Source: Sulfurovum sp. NBC37-1 | Lineage (GTDB): Bacteria; Campylobacterota; Campylobacteria; Campylobacterales; Sulfurovaceae | DNA: 64,000 nucleotides | Assembly (NCBI RefSeq): GCF_000010345.1 | Contig: NC_009663.1 | Coordinates: 1,116,001 to 1,180,000 of the forward strand | Direction of reading: 5' to 3' | Part shown: piece after piece, positions 43,265 to 51,894 of the stretch | Position numbering within the stretch: position 1 is the stretch's first letter | How the letters are laid out: every line of letters begins with the position of its first letter | The notes under the pieces: generated by a model | Database searches by the model: none | What the model was told of the DNA's origin: nothing | The model's input: only the letters and a program-made list of their open reading frames with translations | Position numbers and translations under genes: made by a program

Positions 43265-43795
43265 ATGCATAGAGAAACTGTAATGGCATTCTGTCTCTTC
43301 TCCCTTCTTCTTGGCGGATGCAGCTCCAAAGAGGAGAAAGCGCTCCTGCAGGTCTACAACAAAGAAAAAGTGTATCACAAAAAACTTCTACATACGGAAA
43401 AAGCCCAACTTTATGATGCTAATGAGACCAAAGTACTGCTGACGGCTACCTACCTTTATTCGCAGACCGATGTGCCCAAAGAGAAGGACAAAAGAGATGA
43501 AGTTTTTATTGTCGGACTTTATATGGAAGATGAAGAAGTAGCCCATTTTACTGCCGGAGACTTCAATCTGACACTGAATGGTGAAACACCCAAAAGCGTA
43601 AAAATACTCAAAAAAGCAGATAAACGTTTAAAAGATATCCCGTTCATTACAGACTGGGGTGATTACTTTGAAGTGGTCTTCCCTCACACTTCGAGCATGA
43701 AGTTCGACCTGGTATTCAACAGTGAGACCTATGGGGTGAAAAAACTTCACTTTGCCAAGAAGGCAAAGTATGTCTTTACGAATGAGGCGTTTTAA
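43265..43795 (+). CDS. Lipoprotein of unknown function
   Basis: A 176-residue protein with a lipoprotein signal: hydrophobic MAFCLFSLLLGG and lipobox LLGGC with Cys20. The mature part has a beta-rich domain (VFIVGLYMEDEEVAHFTAGDFNLTLNG ... YFEVVFPHTSSMKFDLVFNS). No family recognised. A GGGGAGAAGT ribosome site precedes the ATG. It converges on the transglycosylase gene. Confidence 0.85.
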   Translation: MHRETVMAFCLFSLLLGGCSSKEEKALLQVYNKEKVYHKKLLHTEKAQLYDANETKVLLTATYLYSQTDVPKEKDKRDEVFIVGLYMEDEEVAHFTAGDFNLTLNGETPKSVKILKKADKRLKDIPFITDWGDYFEVVFPHTSSMKFDLVFNSETYGVKKLHFAKKAKYVFTNEAF

Positions 43796-43805
43796 AGGCA
43801 CCTGA

Positions 43806-45092
43806 TTATCTGAATTTATCCGTTTTTGACGGGTCGGTCAATGATTTTATATAGGGGAGCAGTCTCGTGGATTTTCCCAACTTGTTCATATAGATGACGT
43901 AGTTCGTCAGTACACGTTTTCCATATTCCCGTGCTTGCACATTGGTCATTTTCTCCATACTCAGGTAAGGCTCAAAAGGACCGTTCCTGAAATAATTCCG
44001 ATTTCTGATCAGTTTTTTGGTGAAACCTATGCCGCCGTTGTATGCATAAGCGACAAAGAGAGGATGGTAGAGGTATTTGTTAAGATAGTCCAGATGATAA
44101 TCGGCAAATCGGATAGCGACTTTTGGTTTGAACATATCATCATAGTCCATCTGTATCCCTTTTTGTTTGGCGATATGGTCGATGAGGAAAGGCATGAACT
44201 GCATCATTCCAAGTGCAAAGGAGCGTGAGACAGAAGCCGGCACGAAACGGCTCTCCTGTCTCGCAATGGAATAAATAAGCGCCTGGCGCTCTACAGGGTA
44301 ACCTTGCATGGCAGACCGGTAAGGCATGGGGAAATAGGATTTTCTGTAGTTGCATGCCTTAGCCTTGATATAAGTGTTCATCCCTATGGTCGCCTGTGAT
44401 TCGCAGTCTTCTGCCAGTGCTTCAAGATCGGCATTGGGTTTTTTTACCTTGATTTTAAGCTTTGCCCAGTGGATAGGGTTGGTCACATCGATATTGCTCA
44501 CACTTTTTTTGCTTACCCGGGGCGTAATGATACTTTTGGGGTATTGGCTGTGCGTGATGTCTGCTGCAAGCAGGGTGTACATATTGATGTGGGTGCTGTT
44601 CCGTTTGATCTTGTAAAGGTATTTCTTCTCTTTGGTCAGCAGATAGAGCCAGAAAAGTGACTTGTCCTTCTCCCAGCGTTTCAGGTAAACATCGTGTGCC
44701 TTATGAAAATAGGTGATCGCTTTTTGGAGTTTTTTCCGCTGGACCTGCTTGATACCTTCATCGAAGAGTCTGTTCCCCTCTGCCTGGTGTTTCCAGTCCT
44801 CTACCTGCTGTTCTGTGACATAGGGTTTATGCGTGATGTTCGGTGGATTGGCACCGGTTTTCTTCTTGTAGGCGATACGCAGTTTTTTGTTGATATTGTC
44901 TACATCTTTGATGATAGTACGTGCCTGTGAAGCAGTTGTGCTTCTCTGTTGGAGGAAACGCCAGATATAGTAGTCCTTTTCCACACTTCTTGGCATATTG
45001 TGTACCTGGGAATAAGAAAATGTCTTTGCTTCGATAGAAGTAGTTCCCAGTGCCAACAGGATAACAAGTGTCGAAAGCAGTGTCTTGAACAT
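43806..45092 (-). CDS. Lytic murein transglycosylase (SLT domain)
   Basis: A 428-residue exported protein (signal FKTLLSTLVILLALGTTSIEA). The N-terminal two-thirds is helical and Slt70-like; the C-terminal SLT domain has the catalytic Glu in YSIARQESRFVPASVSRSFALGMMQFMP, followed by AYNGG and TNYVIY. It cleaves the glycan strands of peptidoglycan in the periplasm. It lies five bases after yggT and is the last gene of gltX-yggT-slt. Confidence 0.93.
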   Translation of the reverse strand: MFKTLLSTLVILLALGTTSIEAKTFSYSQVHNMPRSVEKDYYIWRFLQQRSTTASQARTIIKDVDNINKKLRIAYKKKTGANPPNITHKPYVTEQQVEDWKHQAEGNRLFDEGIKQVQRKKLQKAITYFHKAHDVYLKRWEKDKSLFWLYLLTKEKKYLYKIKRNSTHINMYTLLAADITHSQYPKSIITPRVSKKSVSNIDVTNPIHWAKLKIKVKKPNADLEALAEDCESQATIGMNTYIKAKACNYRKSYFPMPYRSAMQGYPVERQALIYSIARQESRFVPASVSRSFALGMMQFMPFLIDHIAKQKGIQMDYDDMFKPKVAIRFADYHLDYLNKYLYHPLFVAYAYNGGIGFTKKLIRNRNYFRNGPFEPYLSMEKMTNVQAREYGKRVLTNYVIYMNKLGKSTRLLPYIKSLTDPSKTDKFR

Positions 45093-45097
45093 TTAGT

Positions 45098-45373
45098 CTA
45101 TCCCAGCAATGCGCGCATCATGAAGGTATCGATGAATTGCAGTCCGAGGATGATGACAAGAGGAGAGAGGTCAATCCCGCCAATGATCAAAAACGGCATT
45201 TTCCTGCGAAGCACATCGTAGACCGGTTCTGTCAGTCTGTAAAGAATCTGAACGATCGGATTTCTCGGGTCGGGCCGTACGAAACTCAGCAGTGCGGCGA
45301 TAATGACGATCCAGATATAGAGATTGATCACCGTATGGATCAGTTGTACAATAGAATAGATAAGTGCATTCAT
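45098..45373 (-). CDS. YggT family membrane protein
   Basis: A 91-residue protein with two membrane helices separated by the conserved segment FVRPDPRNPIVQILYRLTEPVYDVLRRKMP, the YggT signature. Homologs have been linked to osmotic stress and to cell-wall or division clusters. The ATG overlaps the gltX stop (ATGA). Confidence 0.93.
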   Translation of the reverse strand: MNALIYSIVQLIHTVINLYIWIVIIAALLSFVRPDPRNPIVQILYRLTEPVYDVLRRKMPFLIIGGIDLSPLVIILGLQFIDTFMMRALLG

Positions 45374-46656
45374 GATGCTACCTCCAGTAAATAAGATTTG
45401 ATATATGGATAAATGTCGCTCAGTTCGGGACCCTGCTCGGCGCCGGTCAGCAGTACTCTGAGCGGTTTGGAGAAGTACTCGCCACTCAGGCCGCTCTCTT
45501 TCATGAGGTGGGACTCGAACGCCTCAAAAGTAGCGAACATCGGCGCCTCTGCGATGATCTTCTCGAGCATACGCATCTGCTCTCCCCACTTCCCGTCAAA
45601 GTCCTTTGGTGAGAAGATCGCTTTGATCCTGGCATCAAGTTCATTGATGGTGGCAGCCTCGTTTATATAGAGTTTGGCCAGTTTCCCGATATCTGCATCG
45701 GCGAACCCGAAGAGTGAGGAGAGTCTTTTATCGTCCATCTTTTCAAGGTGTTTACGGTTGAGAAGACGCAATTCTTCAATGTTGAATTTTACCGGCGATC
45801 CGGAGAGTTTGGTGATATTGAACCACTCGATCGCTTCAGGCAGGGTAAAGATATCGGTAGGTGTGGTGTTGCCCAGCGAAATGAGGTAGTTGGCGATGGC
45901 ATCGGGGATGTAACCCTCTTCAAAGAGCCATTTGACCGTAAAAGCGTCGTCTTTTTCATCCATCTTTTGGCCCTCTTCGTTGAGAATGACGGGCAGGTGA
46001 GCGTAAGTAGTCTCTTCTTCGTAGCCAAGCTGCTTTTTGACATATTCCTGCTTTGCTGTCTCGTCGAGGTGCTCTTCACTGCGGATGATGAAGTCGATAC
46101 CCGAGAGCATATCGTCACAGGCCGAAGCGAAATTCTCGGTCGGTGTAGCGTCTGCTCTTAGAATGACAAAGGAGTCCACTTCATCTGCAGAGGTGACGGT
46201 CTCACCTTTGTAGAGGTCATGGATGATCATGTCGTGTTCGGGCTTTTTCAGACGGATGACAAAGGGGATCTTTTCTTCTTTGAGTCTCTTGAGCTCCTCT
46301 TTGTCCACATTAAAACACTTTCCATTGTATCGGGATGGTGTCTTGTCCGATTCAGGTGCCTCGGGTGTACAGGTACAGACAAAGGCCTTTCCCTCTTCGA
46401 GCAGTCTGATGGCAAGGGTCTGGTGGATATTGAGGTGTTCACTCTGGTGAAAGACAGAGTCGTGTGTGATGGCAAACTTCTCTAATATTTGCAGGATCTC
46501 GGTATCTTTTCCTGTAATATTGCGCTCTTTGTCCGTATCTTCAATGCGTACGATGAAGTTGACCTCTTTCTGTTTGGCCACGATGTAGTTGAATATCGCT
46601 ATACGCAGCTGTTCTGTACGCATGTCACCCGTAGGTGACGGGGCAAATCTAAGCAT
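45370..46656 (-). CDS. gltX: Glutamyl-tRNA synthetase (second GltX type)
   Basis: A 428-residue class I synthetase. The HIGH region is RFAPSPTGDMRTEQLR, where HIGH itself has become GDMR; the KMSKS loop is QKMDEKDD. It is the short, diverged form found in Campylobacterota that carry two GluRS; in Helicobacter the second one charges tRNA-Gln with Glu. Here a true GlnRS stands next door, so its tRNA set is open to question. The KMSKS change and the neighbour make it worth checking. It diverges from glnS across 160 bases. Confidence 0.92.
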   Translation of the reverse strand: MLRFAPSPTGDMRTEQLRIAIFNYIVAKQKEVNFIVRIEDTDKERNITGKDTEILQILEKFAITHDSVFHQSEHLNIHQTLAIRLLEEGKAFVCTCTPEAPESDKTPSRYNGKCFNVDKEELKRLKEEKIPFVIRLKKPEHDMIIHDLYKGETVTSADEVDSFVILRADATPTENFASACDDMLSGIDFIIRSEEHLDETAKQEYVKKQLGYEEETTYAHLPVILNEEGQKMDEKDDAFTVKWLFEEGYIPDAIANYLISLGNTTPTDIFTLPEAIEWFNITKLSGSPVKFNIEELRLLNRKHLEKMDDKRLSSLFGFADADIGKLAKLYINEAATINELDARIKAIFSPKDFDGKWGEQMRMLEKIIAEAPMFATFEAFESHLMKESGLSGEYFSKPLRVLLTGAEQGPELSDIYPYIKSYLLEVAS

Positions 46657-46819
46657 TCATCTTACTCCAAAAGTCGTGACTTTATAGCACCTTTATTATG
46701 GCTGTTATTATAGTGAGTTTATTATTAGAAATGCCCTCCACTTCCAAAATATCCGTAGCTTACAAGATGCATAAGCTCTAATTCGATAAAATACAGCTTT
46801 TAAATAAAGGTTGGCAAGA

Positions 46820-49069
46820 ATGAATGAGAGCAAAGATTTTTTACGTACCATAGTGGAAGAGGACCTGGCATCAGGCAAGTTCCAGGAAGTTCATACAAGA
46901 TTTCCTCCGGAGCCGAATGGGTTTCCGCATATCGGACATGCTAAATCTATCGTCATAAACTTTGGTATTGCGCGTGACTATCATGGACGCTGCAACCTCA
47001 GAATGGATGATACCAATCCGATCACAGAAGATACCAAGTACGTTGAAGCTCTCAAGGATGCCGTACATTGGCTCGGCTTCGAGTGGGATGACGGGATACG
47101 TCATACCTCTGACTATTTCCCCAGGTTGTACGACTATGCCATTCAACTCATTAAAATGGGCAAGGCATATGTCGACAGCCTGAACGAAGAGGAGATACGC
47201 GAGTACAGGGGGACCGTAACAGAGCCTGGAAGACGCAGCAAGTATGCCGAGCGCAGTGTTGAAGAAAATCTGGATCTTCTCGAAAGAATGAAAAAGGGTG
47301 AGTTCAAAGAGGGAGAGCATGTTCTTCGTGCAAAGATCGATATGGGTGCGGCCAATATGCAGCTGCGCGATCCGCTCCTCTATCGTATCAGACATGCACA
47401 CCATCACAGAACAGGGGATACATGGTCCATTTATCCTATGTATGACTTTGCCCACTGTCTTTCTGACTATATTGAAGGTATTACACACTCTTTTTGTACC
47501 CTGGAATTTGAGAACAACCGTGCCATTTATGACTGGGTCCTCGATACGCTGGAGCTTGAACCGCCGCGTCCCTACCAGTATGAATTTGCAAGGCTTGCTA
47601 TCACTTACACGGTGATGAGCAAAAGAAAACTTTTGGAACTGGTCAATGAAGGAAAGGTCAATGGATGGGATGATCCCCGTATGCCGACCATCGCCGGATA
47701 CAGAAGGAGAGGGTACACAAAGGAATCCATCTTGAACTTCTGCAACCAGATAGGTATCGCAAAAGCGAATTCGACGGTAGACGTCGCACAGCTTGAATTT
47801 GCCATCAGGGACGACCTCAATACAAAAGTGCCGCGTGTGATGTGTGTGCTTGACCCGCTCAAGATTTCCATTGAAAATTATGAAGGTTCTGAAGAGATCG
47901 ATGCGTCCTATTATCCGCATGATGTACCCAAAGAGGGTTCAAGAAAACTGCCTTTTTCAAAAGAGATCTATATAGAGCAGGATGACTTCAGTGAGAACCC
48001 GCCAAAAGGGTACTTCAGACTTACGCCTGATCAGCCGGTAAGACTGAAACATGCCTATATTATCACCTGTAAAGAGGTGGTGAAAGATGCCAAGGGCAAT
48101 ATCGTTGAAATCAAAGCGGAGTACCATCCCGACTCCAAAAGCGGGCAGGACACAAGCGGCATCAAGGTCAAAAGTGCGATCCACTGGGTGGATGCGAAGG
48201 GAGCGAAGAGAGCGGAAGTCAGACTCTATGACAGGCTCTTTAAAGAGGAAGCTCCCAAAGGGATGGAAGATCTCAACCCTGATTCTTTGAAGGTGATAGA
48301 GTATGCACTTGTCGAACCGGCAGTCATCACGGAAAGACCCGATGAAAGGTTCCAGTTTGAAAGACAGGGGTATTTCTATGCCGATCCGCTTGACTACAGT
48401 GATGAGCACCCAGTGTTTAACAAGATCGTCGCACTTAAGGACTCCTGGAGCAAAAAAAGAAAAGCTCCTGATAAGGCACCCAAGCCTCAACCAAAAAAAG
48501 TGCAGATAGACGGTGAAGTAGCTCCAATGAACGAAGCCGAGCAGGCACGCTTCGACAAGTATACAGGTGAACTGAAACTGAACAGTGAAGTGGCCAATAC
48601 ACTGGCACGTGACGAGAAACTTTCCAAGTTTTTTGAAGAGGCACTCTCTGCACTTAAGAGTCCTGTATCACTTGCAAATACCGTAGCGAACGAGGTTGCC
48701 AGAGAGTTGAAGGAAAAAGAGATCGATGCGCTGAAATTCACGCCAAAGCAGATTGCAGGGCTGGTGAAAATGATCGATGAGGAGACGATCTCAACAAAAA
48801 TCGCCAAACAGGTATTTGAAGAGATGACAGTTTCCGGAAAAGATCCGGAAAAGATCGTCGAAGAAAAAGGCCTTGTACAGATCAGTGATCCTGCTCAAAT
48901 TCTGCCTATCATTGAAGAGGTCATGGCAAAAAATCCGGATAACGTTGCCAAGTTCAAAGATGGAAACACCAAGCTGTTGGGCTTTTTTGTAGGGCAGGTA
49001 CTCAAAAGTACAGGGGGCAAAGCGAATCCTAAAGTGGTAAATGAACTTGTAGCCAAAAAGCTAAAATAA
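46820..49069 (+). CDS. glnS: Glutaminyl-tRNA synthetase with C-terminal YqeY domain
   Basis: About 749 residues. The GlnRS core has FPPEPNGFPHIGHAKSIV (HIGH), RMDDTNP, and the VMSKRKL loop; the anticodon-binding beta-barrels extend to about 560. Then follow a basic linker (KKRKAPDKAPKPQPKKVQ) and ~150 residues of GatB/YqeY type (LANTVANEVARELKEKE ... GFFVGQVLKSTGGKANPKVVNELVAKKL). This fusion is known from Deinococcus, where the YqeY part helps bind tRNA-Gln. The ATG has AAGG at nine bases; an in-frame TTG three codons earlier is less likely. Confidence 0.95.
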   Translation: MNESKDFLRTIVEEDLASGKFQEVHTRFPPEPNGFPHIGHAKSIVINFGIARDYHGRCNLRMDDTNPITEDTKYVEALKDAVHWLGFEWDDGIRHTSDYFPRLYDYAIQLIKMGKAYVDSLNEEEIREYRGTVTEPGRRSKYAERSVEENLDLLERMKKGEFKEGEHVLRAKIDMGAANMQLRDPLLYRIRHAHHHRTGDTWSIYPMYDFAHCLSDYIEGITHSFCTLEFENNRAIYDWVLDTLELEPPRPYQYEFARLAITYTVMSKRKLLELVNEGKVNGWDDPRMPTIAGYRRRGYTKESILNFCNQIGIAKANSTVDVAQLEFAIRDDLNTKVPRVMCVLDPLKISIENYEGSEEIDASYYPHDVPKEGSRKLPFSKEIYIEQDDFSENPPKGYFRLTPDQPVRLKHAYIITCKEVVKDAKGNIVEIKAEYHPDSKSGQDTSGIKVKSAIHWVDAKGAKRAEVRLYDRLFKEEAPKGMEDLNPDSLKVIEYALVEPAVITERPDERFQFERQGYFYADPLDYSDEHPVFNKIVALKDSWSKKRKAPDKAPKPQPKKVQIDGEVAPMNEAEQARFDKYTGELKLNSEVANTLARDEKLSKFFEEALSALKSPVSLANTVANEVARELKEKEIDALKFTPKQIAGLVKMIDEETISTKIAKQVFEEMTVSGKDPEKIVEEKGLVQISDPAQILPIIEEVMAKNPDNVAKFKDGNTKLLGFFVGQVLKSTGGKANPKVVNELVAKKLK

Positions 49070-49102
49070 GGAAGGTTATATTTAAGAAGGATTTTCTTGT
49101 GT

Positions 49103-49135
49103 TCCGTATCGAAAAGATACGGAGACATGTTTTTC
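49103..49135 (+). terminator. Terminator after glnS
   Basis: TCCGTATC-GAAAA-GATACGGA is a perfect 8-bp stem with a tight loop, followed after GACATG by TTTTT. It sits between glnS and the convergent rhodanese gene. Confidence 0.75.
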
Positions 49136-49142
49136 AGATCAG

Positions 49143-49538
49143 TTACTGATCCGCATGTGCGTGGTGCACTTCAATGAGGTCTTCGATATTTGTATCGAGG
49201 ACATAGACATTCTCATACCCCATCATCTCAAGATATCCCATGACACGGTTGGCGAACCATCCTTTTACACAGGCGATGACGATAGGACTTGTATGGTCTG
49301 ACGGCAGTTCGTCAAGATAACTCGCAAATTCAGGATAGGGCGTATAGTACGCATTGGCAATGTTCGCTTCCTGCGCATTCTCACCGTTTACTTTTGCCGG
49401 TGGACGTACATCGAGCAGTATTGCTCCTGCATCCATCAGCAGTTCTCTGGTTTGGTGCAGGTTTACCATCCCAAGATTCTCTTTTTCTTTATTAAGTTCA
49501 ATAATTACATCTATTTTTTCTTTTGTTTTGTCTGACAT
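49143..49538 (-). CDS. Rhodanese-like domain protein
   Basis: A 131-residue cytoplasmic single-domain rhodanese: AGAILLDVRPPAKVNGENAQEANIANAYYTP, active-site Cys in VIACVKGWFANRVMGYLEMMGYENVYVLD. The loop CVKGWFA is not the thiosulfate sulfurtransferase CRKGVTA form. It probably handles persulfide sulfur. The 270 bases upstream are very AT-rich and hold no gene that I can support. Confidence 0.85.
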   Translation of the reverse strand: MSDKTKEKIDVIIELNKEKENLGMVNLHQTRELLMDAGAILLDVRPPAKVNGENAQEANIANAYYTPYPEFASYLDELPSDHTSPIVIACVKGWFANRVMGYLEMMGYENVYVLDTNIEDLIEVHHAHADQ

Positions 49539-49808
49539 TTTACTCTCCTGTATTTTTTGTACTTATATTATACATAACTACAGTTAATGAAAATGTAACA
49601 AAAGTCGCATTTATAGATTTTTTTGGAAATTAAATTTAAAATTTCTATTTTATTTTGTTTATTATGGAAATCTATATTACTAAAATTTTGCATCTTTACT
49701 TGATAAAAAGAGTATTATATAGGAGTATTTGACATATGATATAAATCACACTCTATACAGACATTAGTTATAATACATTAATTTATTATTATATTTTTAG
49801 GAAAAAAC

Positions 49809-50840
49809 ATGTCAGACGCAATAAAAAGAGTAGAAAAAGCCATCGACGAGATCAAAAGAGGCAGAATGGTAATTATGATGGATGATGAGGATCGTGAGAA
49901 TGAAGGTGATCTTGTCTATGCCGCTACTTTTTCGACACCCGAGCTTGTGAACTTCATGGCAAAAGAGGCTAGGGGGCTCATTTGTACACCTATTACCAAA
50001 GAGATTGCGGCCAAGCTTGACCTGATGCCGATGGTGGACAACAATGTCTCCAACCATGAGACGGCTTTTACCGTTTCCATAGACTCCGCCAATGCGGAAA
50101 CCGGAATCTCGGCAGCTGAGAGAGATGACTGTATCTCGAAGCTTGCCAATCCGTTGACCGTGGCAGATGATTTCGTGCGTCCAGGGCATATCTTCCCGCT
50201 GATAGCAAAAGACGGCGGCGTGTTGGTAAGAACAGGGCATACTGAAGGTTCTGTCGACCTTTGCAAGCTTGCAGGCCTGGCGCCGGCAGGTGTCATCTGC
50301 GAGATCATCAAGGATGACGGTACAATGGCGCGCAAAGATGACCTTGAAGTCTTCTCGGAAAAATACGACATGCCTATCGTCTATATCTCCGACATCGTCG
50401 AGTACCGTCTGGCGAACGAAAAGCTTGTCAAACGTGTTTCGAATGAAGAGAGTGAACTCAAGGGGATAAAAGTAGAAAAGATCGTCTACAGTGACCATCT
50501 TGACCGCTGCCATACAGTGATACAGTTCTACAAACTGCATGAGACCGCCAATGTGAAGTTCCATAATATCGGGACCGATATTGACCTGATACTCGATGAC
50601 AAGCGTTTCAACGCGCTTAACCATGCCATAGAATATTTGAAACAAAACGGCGGGATCCTGGTGTTTCTTGATACGAAGACCATTTCACAGGAACAGGCAA
50701 AAGAGTTCGGTGTCGGGGCACAGATACTCAAAGACCTGGGTATTAAGAACATCAATCTCATTACAACGAGCAAAGATACCGAATTTGTCGGGCTTGCAGG
50801 ATTCGGGCTGGATGTTGTGGAAAAGGTAGAAGTGGTTTAG
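49809..50840 (+). CDS. ribBA: 3,4-dihydroxy-2-butanone 4-phosphate synthase with degenerate RibA domain
   Basis: A 343-residue RibBA-like protein. The RibB half is complete: MMDDEDRENEGDLVYAA, GLICTPI, ERDDCISKLANP, RPGHIFPLIAKDGGVLVRTGHTEGSVDL and AGVICEI. The C-terminal half keeps the RibA fold and its end (GVGAQILKDLGIKNINLITTSKD) but lacks the three-Cys zinc site and the RVHSEC-type motif of GTP cyclohydrolase II. So only the RibB reaction in riboflavin synthesis is expected, as reported for the Helicobacter protein. I found no FMN riboswitch pattern in the 270 bases upstream. Confidence 0.93.
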   Translation: MSDAIKRVEKAIDEIKRGRMVIMMDDEDRENEGDLVYAATFSTPELVNFMAKEARGLICTPITKEIAAKLDLMPMVDNNVSNHETAFTVSIDSANAETGISAAERDDCISKLANPLTVADDFVRPGHIFPLIAKDGGVLVRTGHTEGSVDLCKLAGLAPAGVICEIIKDDGTMARKDDLEVFSEKYDMPIVYISDIVEYRLANEKLVKRVSNEESELKGIKVEKIVYSDHLDRCHTVIQFYKLHETANVKFHNIGTDIDLILDDKRFNALNHAIEYLKQNGGILVFLDTKTISQEQAKEFGVGAQILKDLGIKNINLITTSKDTEFVGLAGFGLDVVEKVEVV

Positions 50841-50847
50841 GGGCATT

Positions 50848-51675
50848 TCAATGTCTGCTAAAGATCAACTCTCCTACTTCCTGGCCGATCGCTTCTGAAA
50901 CAACATTGCATTTGACGATGAAAAGATAGTAGACTATCCGGTCTGTCTCGTCATACAGACTTTCAAAATTTCCCATGCCTTTGGCCAGTACAATATCCGC
51001 TTTATCGAATAAGGTTTTTGATGGACTGTTGGCATAGCACAGATCATACCCCGGTGTCGGTACACCTGTATCAACAATGGTCGCGAGAGGCTGCAGTATT
51101 TGTGCTTCCTTGATCGTAACATCATTGATGATAGGGGTACCCCTGACAAAATAGTACACTTCAATATCATACTTTTTTTTAATGGTTTCAATGAGAAGTT
51201 TGTCAAAAATGTGTTCACCTGTATTGTCACCGATATAAACGAGTGTTTTTGCCGACTCGAGCTCTTCTTCGAATATATTGAAATCATCGATACCGAAATG
51301 ACGATGGAAATGTGTCTGTATGGTTTCATCGAGATTTAGCTGTTCCTGTGCACCAAAGTCAATGACATTTCCGATAACAGCAAATTTCACCGCATCGTGC
51401 AGTGTCTGGACGAAAGCGGTATCGACCTTCATCGCCATTTCGGTAGCAAGTGCTTTTGCTTTGGCTACGGGATCATCCACACCTGTCAGTTCAGCAATTT
51501 TAGTATAGGTTTCTTTGGCTATCTGCGGAGGTGTATGTGAAAGGTCATGCGCCATGAGGATATCTGCTGTGCTGTCCAAAAGCTTTTTGGCGGTAAGGTC
51601 ATCGACTTCGAGGAGTTTGCACACTTTGAGTGTCTGGTTCATAATACAGGTGATACAGTCTGGTTTGATGTTCAA
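50848..51675 (-). CDS. DUF89/ARMT1-like damage-control phosphatase
   Basis: About 275 residues from a TTG start (MNIKPDCITCIMNQTLKVCKLL), chosen because this is where the family begins; earlier in-frame codons encode an unlikely hydrophobic stretch. The prokaryotic DUF89 subfamily has an N-terminal CxxC (DCITC) and the acidic phosphatase motif VYIGDNTGEHIFDKLLIE, then FVRGTPIINDVTIKEA and VLAKGMGNFE. Members are metal-dependent phosphatases thought to remove damaged sugar-phosphate metabolites. Confidence 0.88.
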   Translation of the reverse strand: MNIKPDCITCIMNQTLKVCKLLEVDDLTAKKLLDSTADILMAHDLSHTPPQIAKETYTKIAELTGVDDPVAKAKALATEMAMKVDTAFVQTLHDAVKFAVIGNVIDFGAQEQLNLDETIQTHFHRHFGIDDFNIFEEELESAKTLVYIGDNTGEHIFDKLLIETIKKKYDIEVYYFVRGTPIINDVTIKEAQILQPLATIVDTGVPTPGYDLCYANSPSKTLFDKADIVLAKGMGNFESLYDETDRIVYYLFIVKCNVVSEAIGQEVGELIFSRH

Positions 51676-51894
51676 TGCTTTTGCCTGCCAATCTATTTCT
51701 GGTATTATACTATAGTGTACCTCTAAGAATGAGGGATAAGGAAATCTTTTTGGGGAAGCACCTTTATTCTGTTCTTGAATACGATATACTTTGACCAATA
51801 GTATGATGAGGAAAAAGGAATGCCGGATATAATTATTGTTCATTGGGGGAATAATAAAAATACAGCGCAAGCCATCGAAGGGGTCTAAACAGAA

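Noticed and set aside
46871-47920. 349-residue minus-strand frame
   Set aside because: It is the shadow of glnS, whose catalytic motifs are in the opposite frame.
49539-49808. FMN riboswitch before ribBA
   Set aside because: The AT-rich gap lacks the GGG/CCC-rich conserved helices of the RFN element.
51676-51870. N-terminal extension of the DUF89 protein
   Set aside because: It encodes a hydrophobic, unconserved stretch before the family start and occupies the likely promoter region of the divergent kinase.
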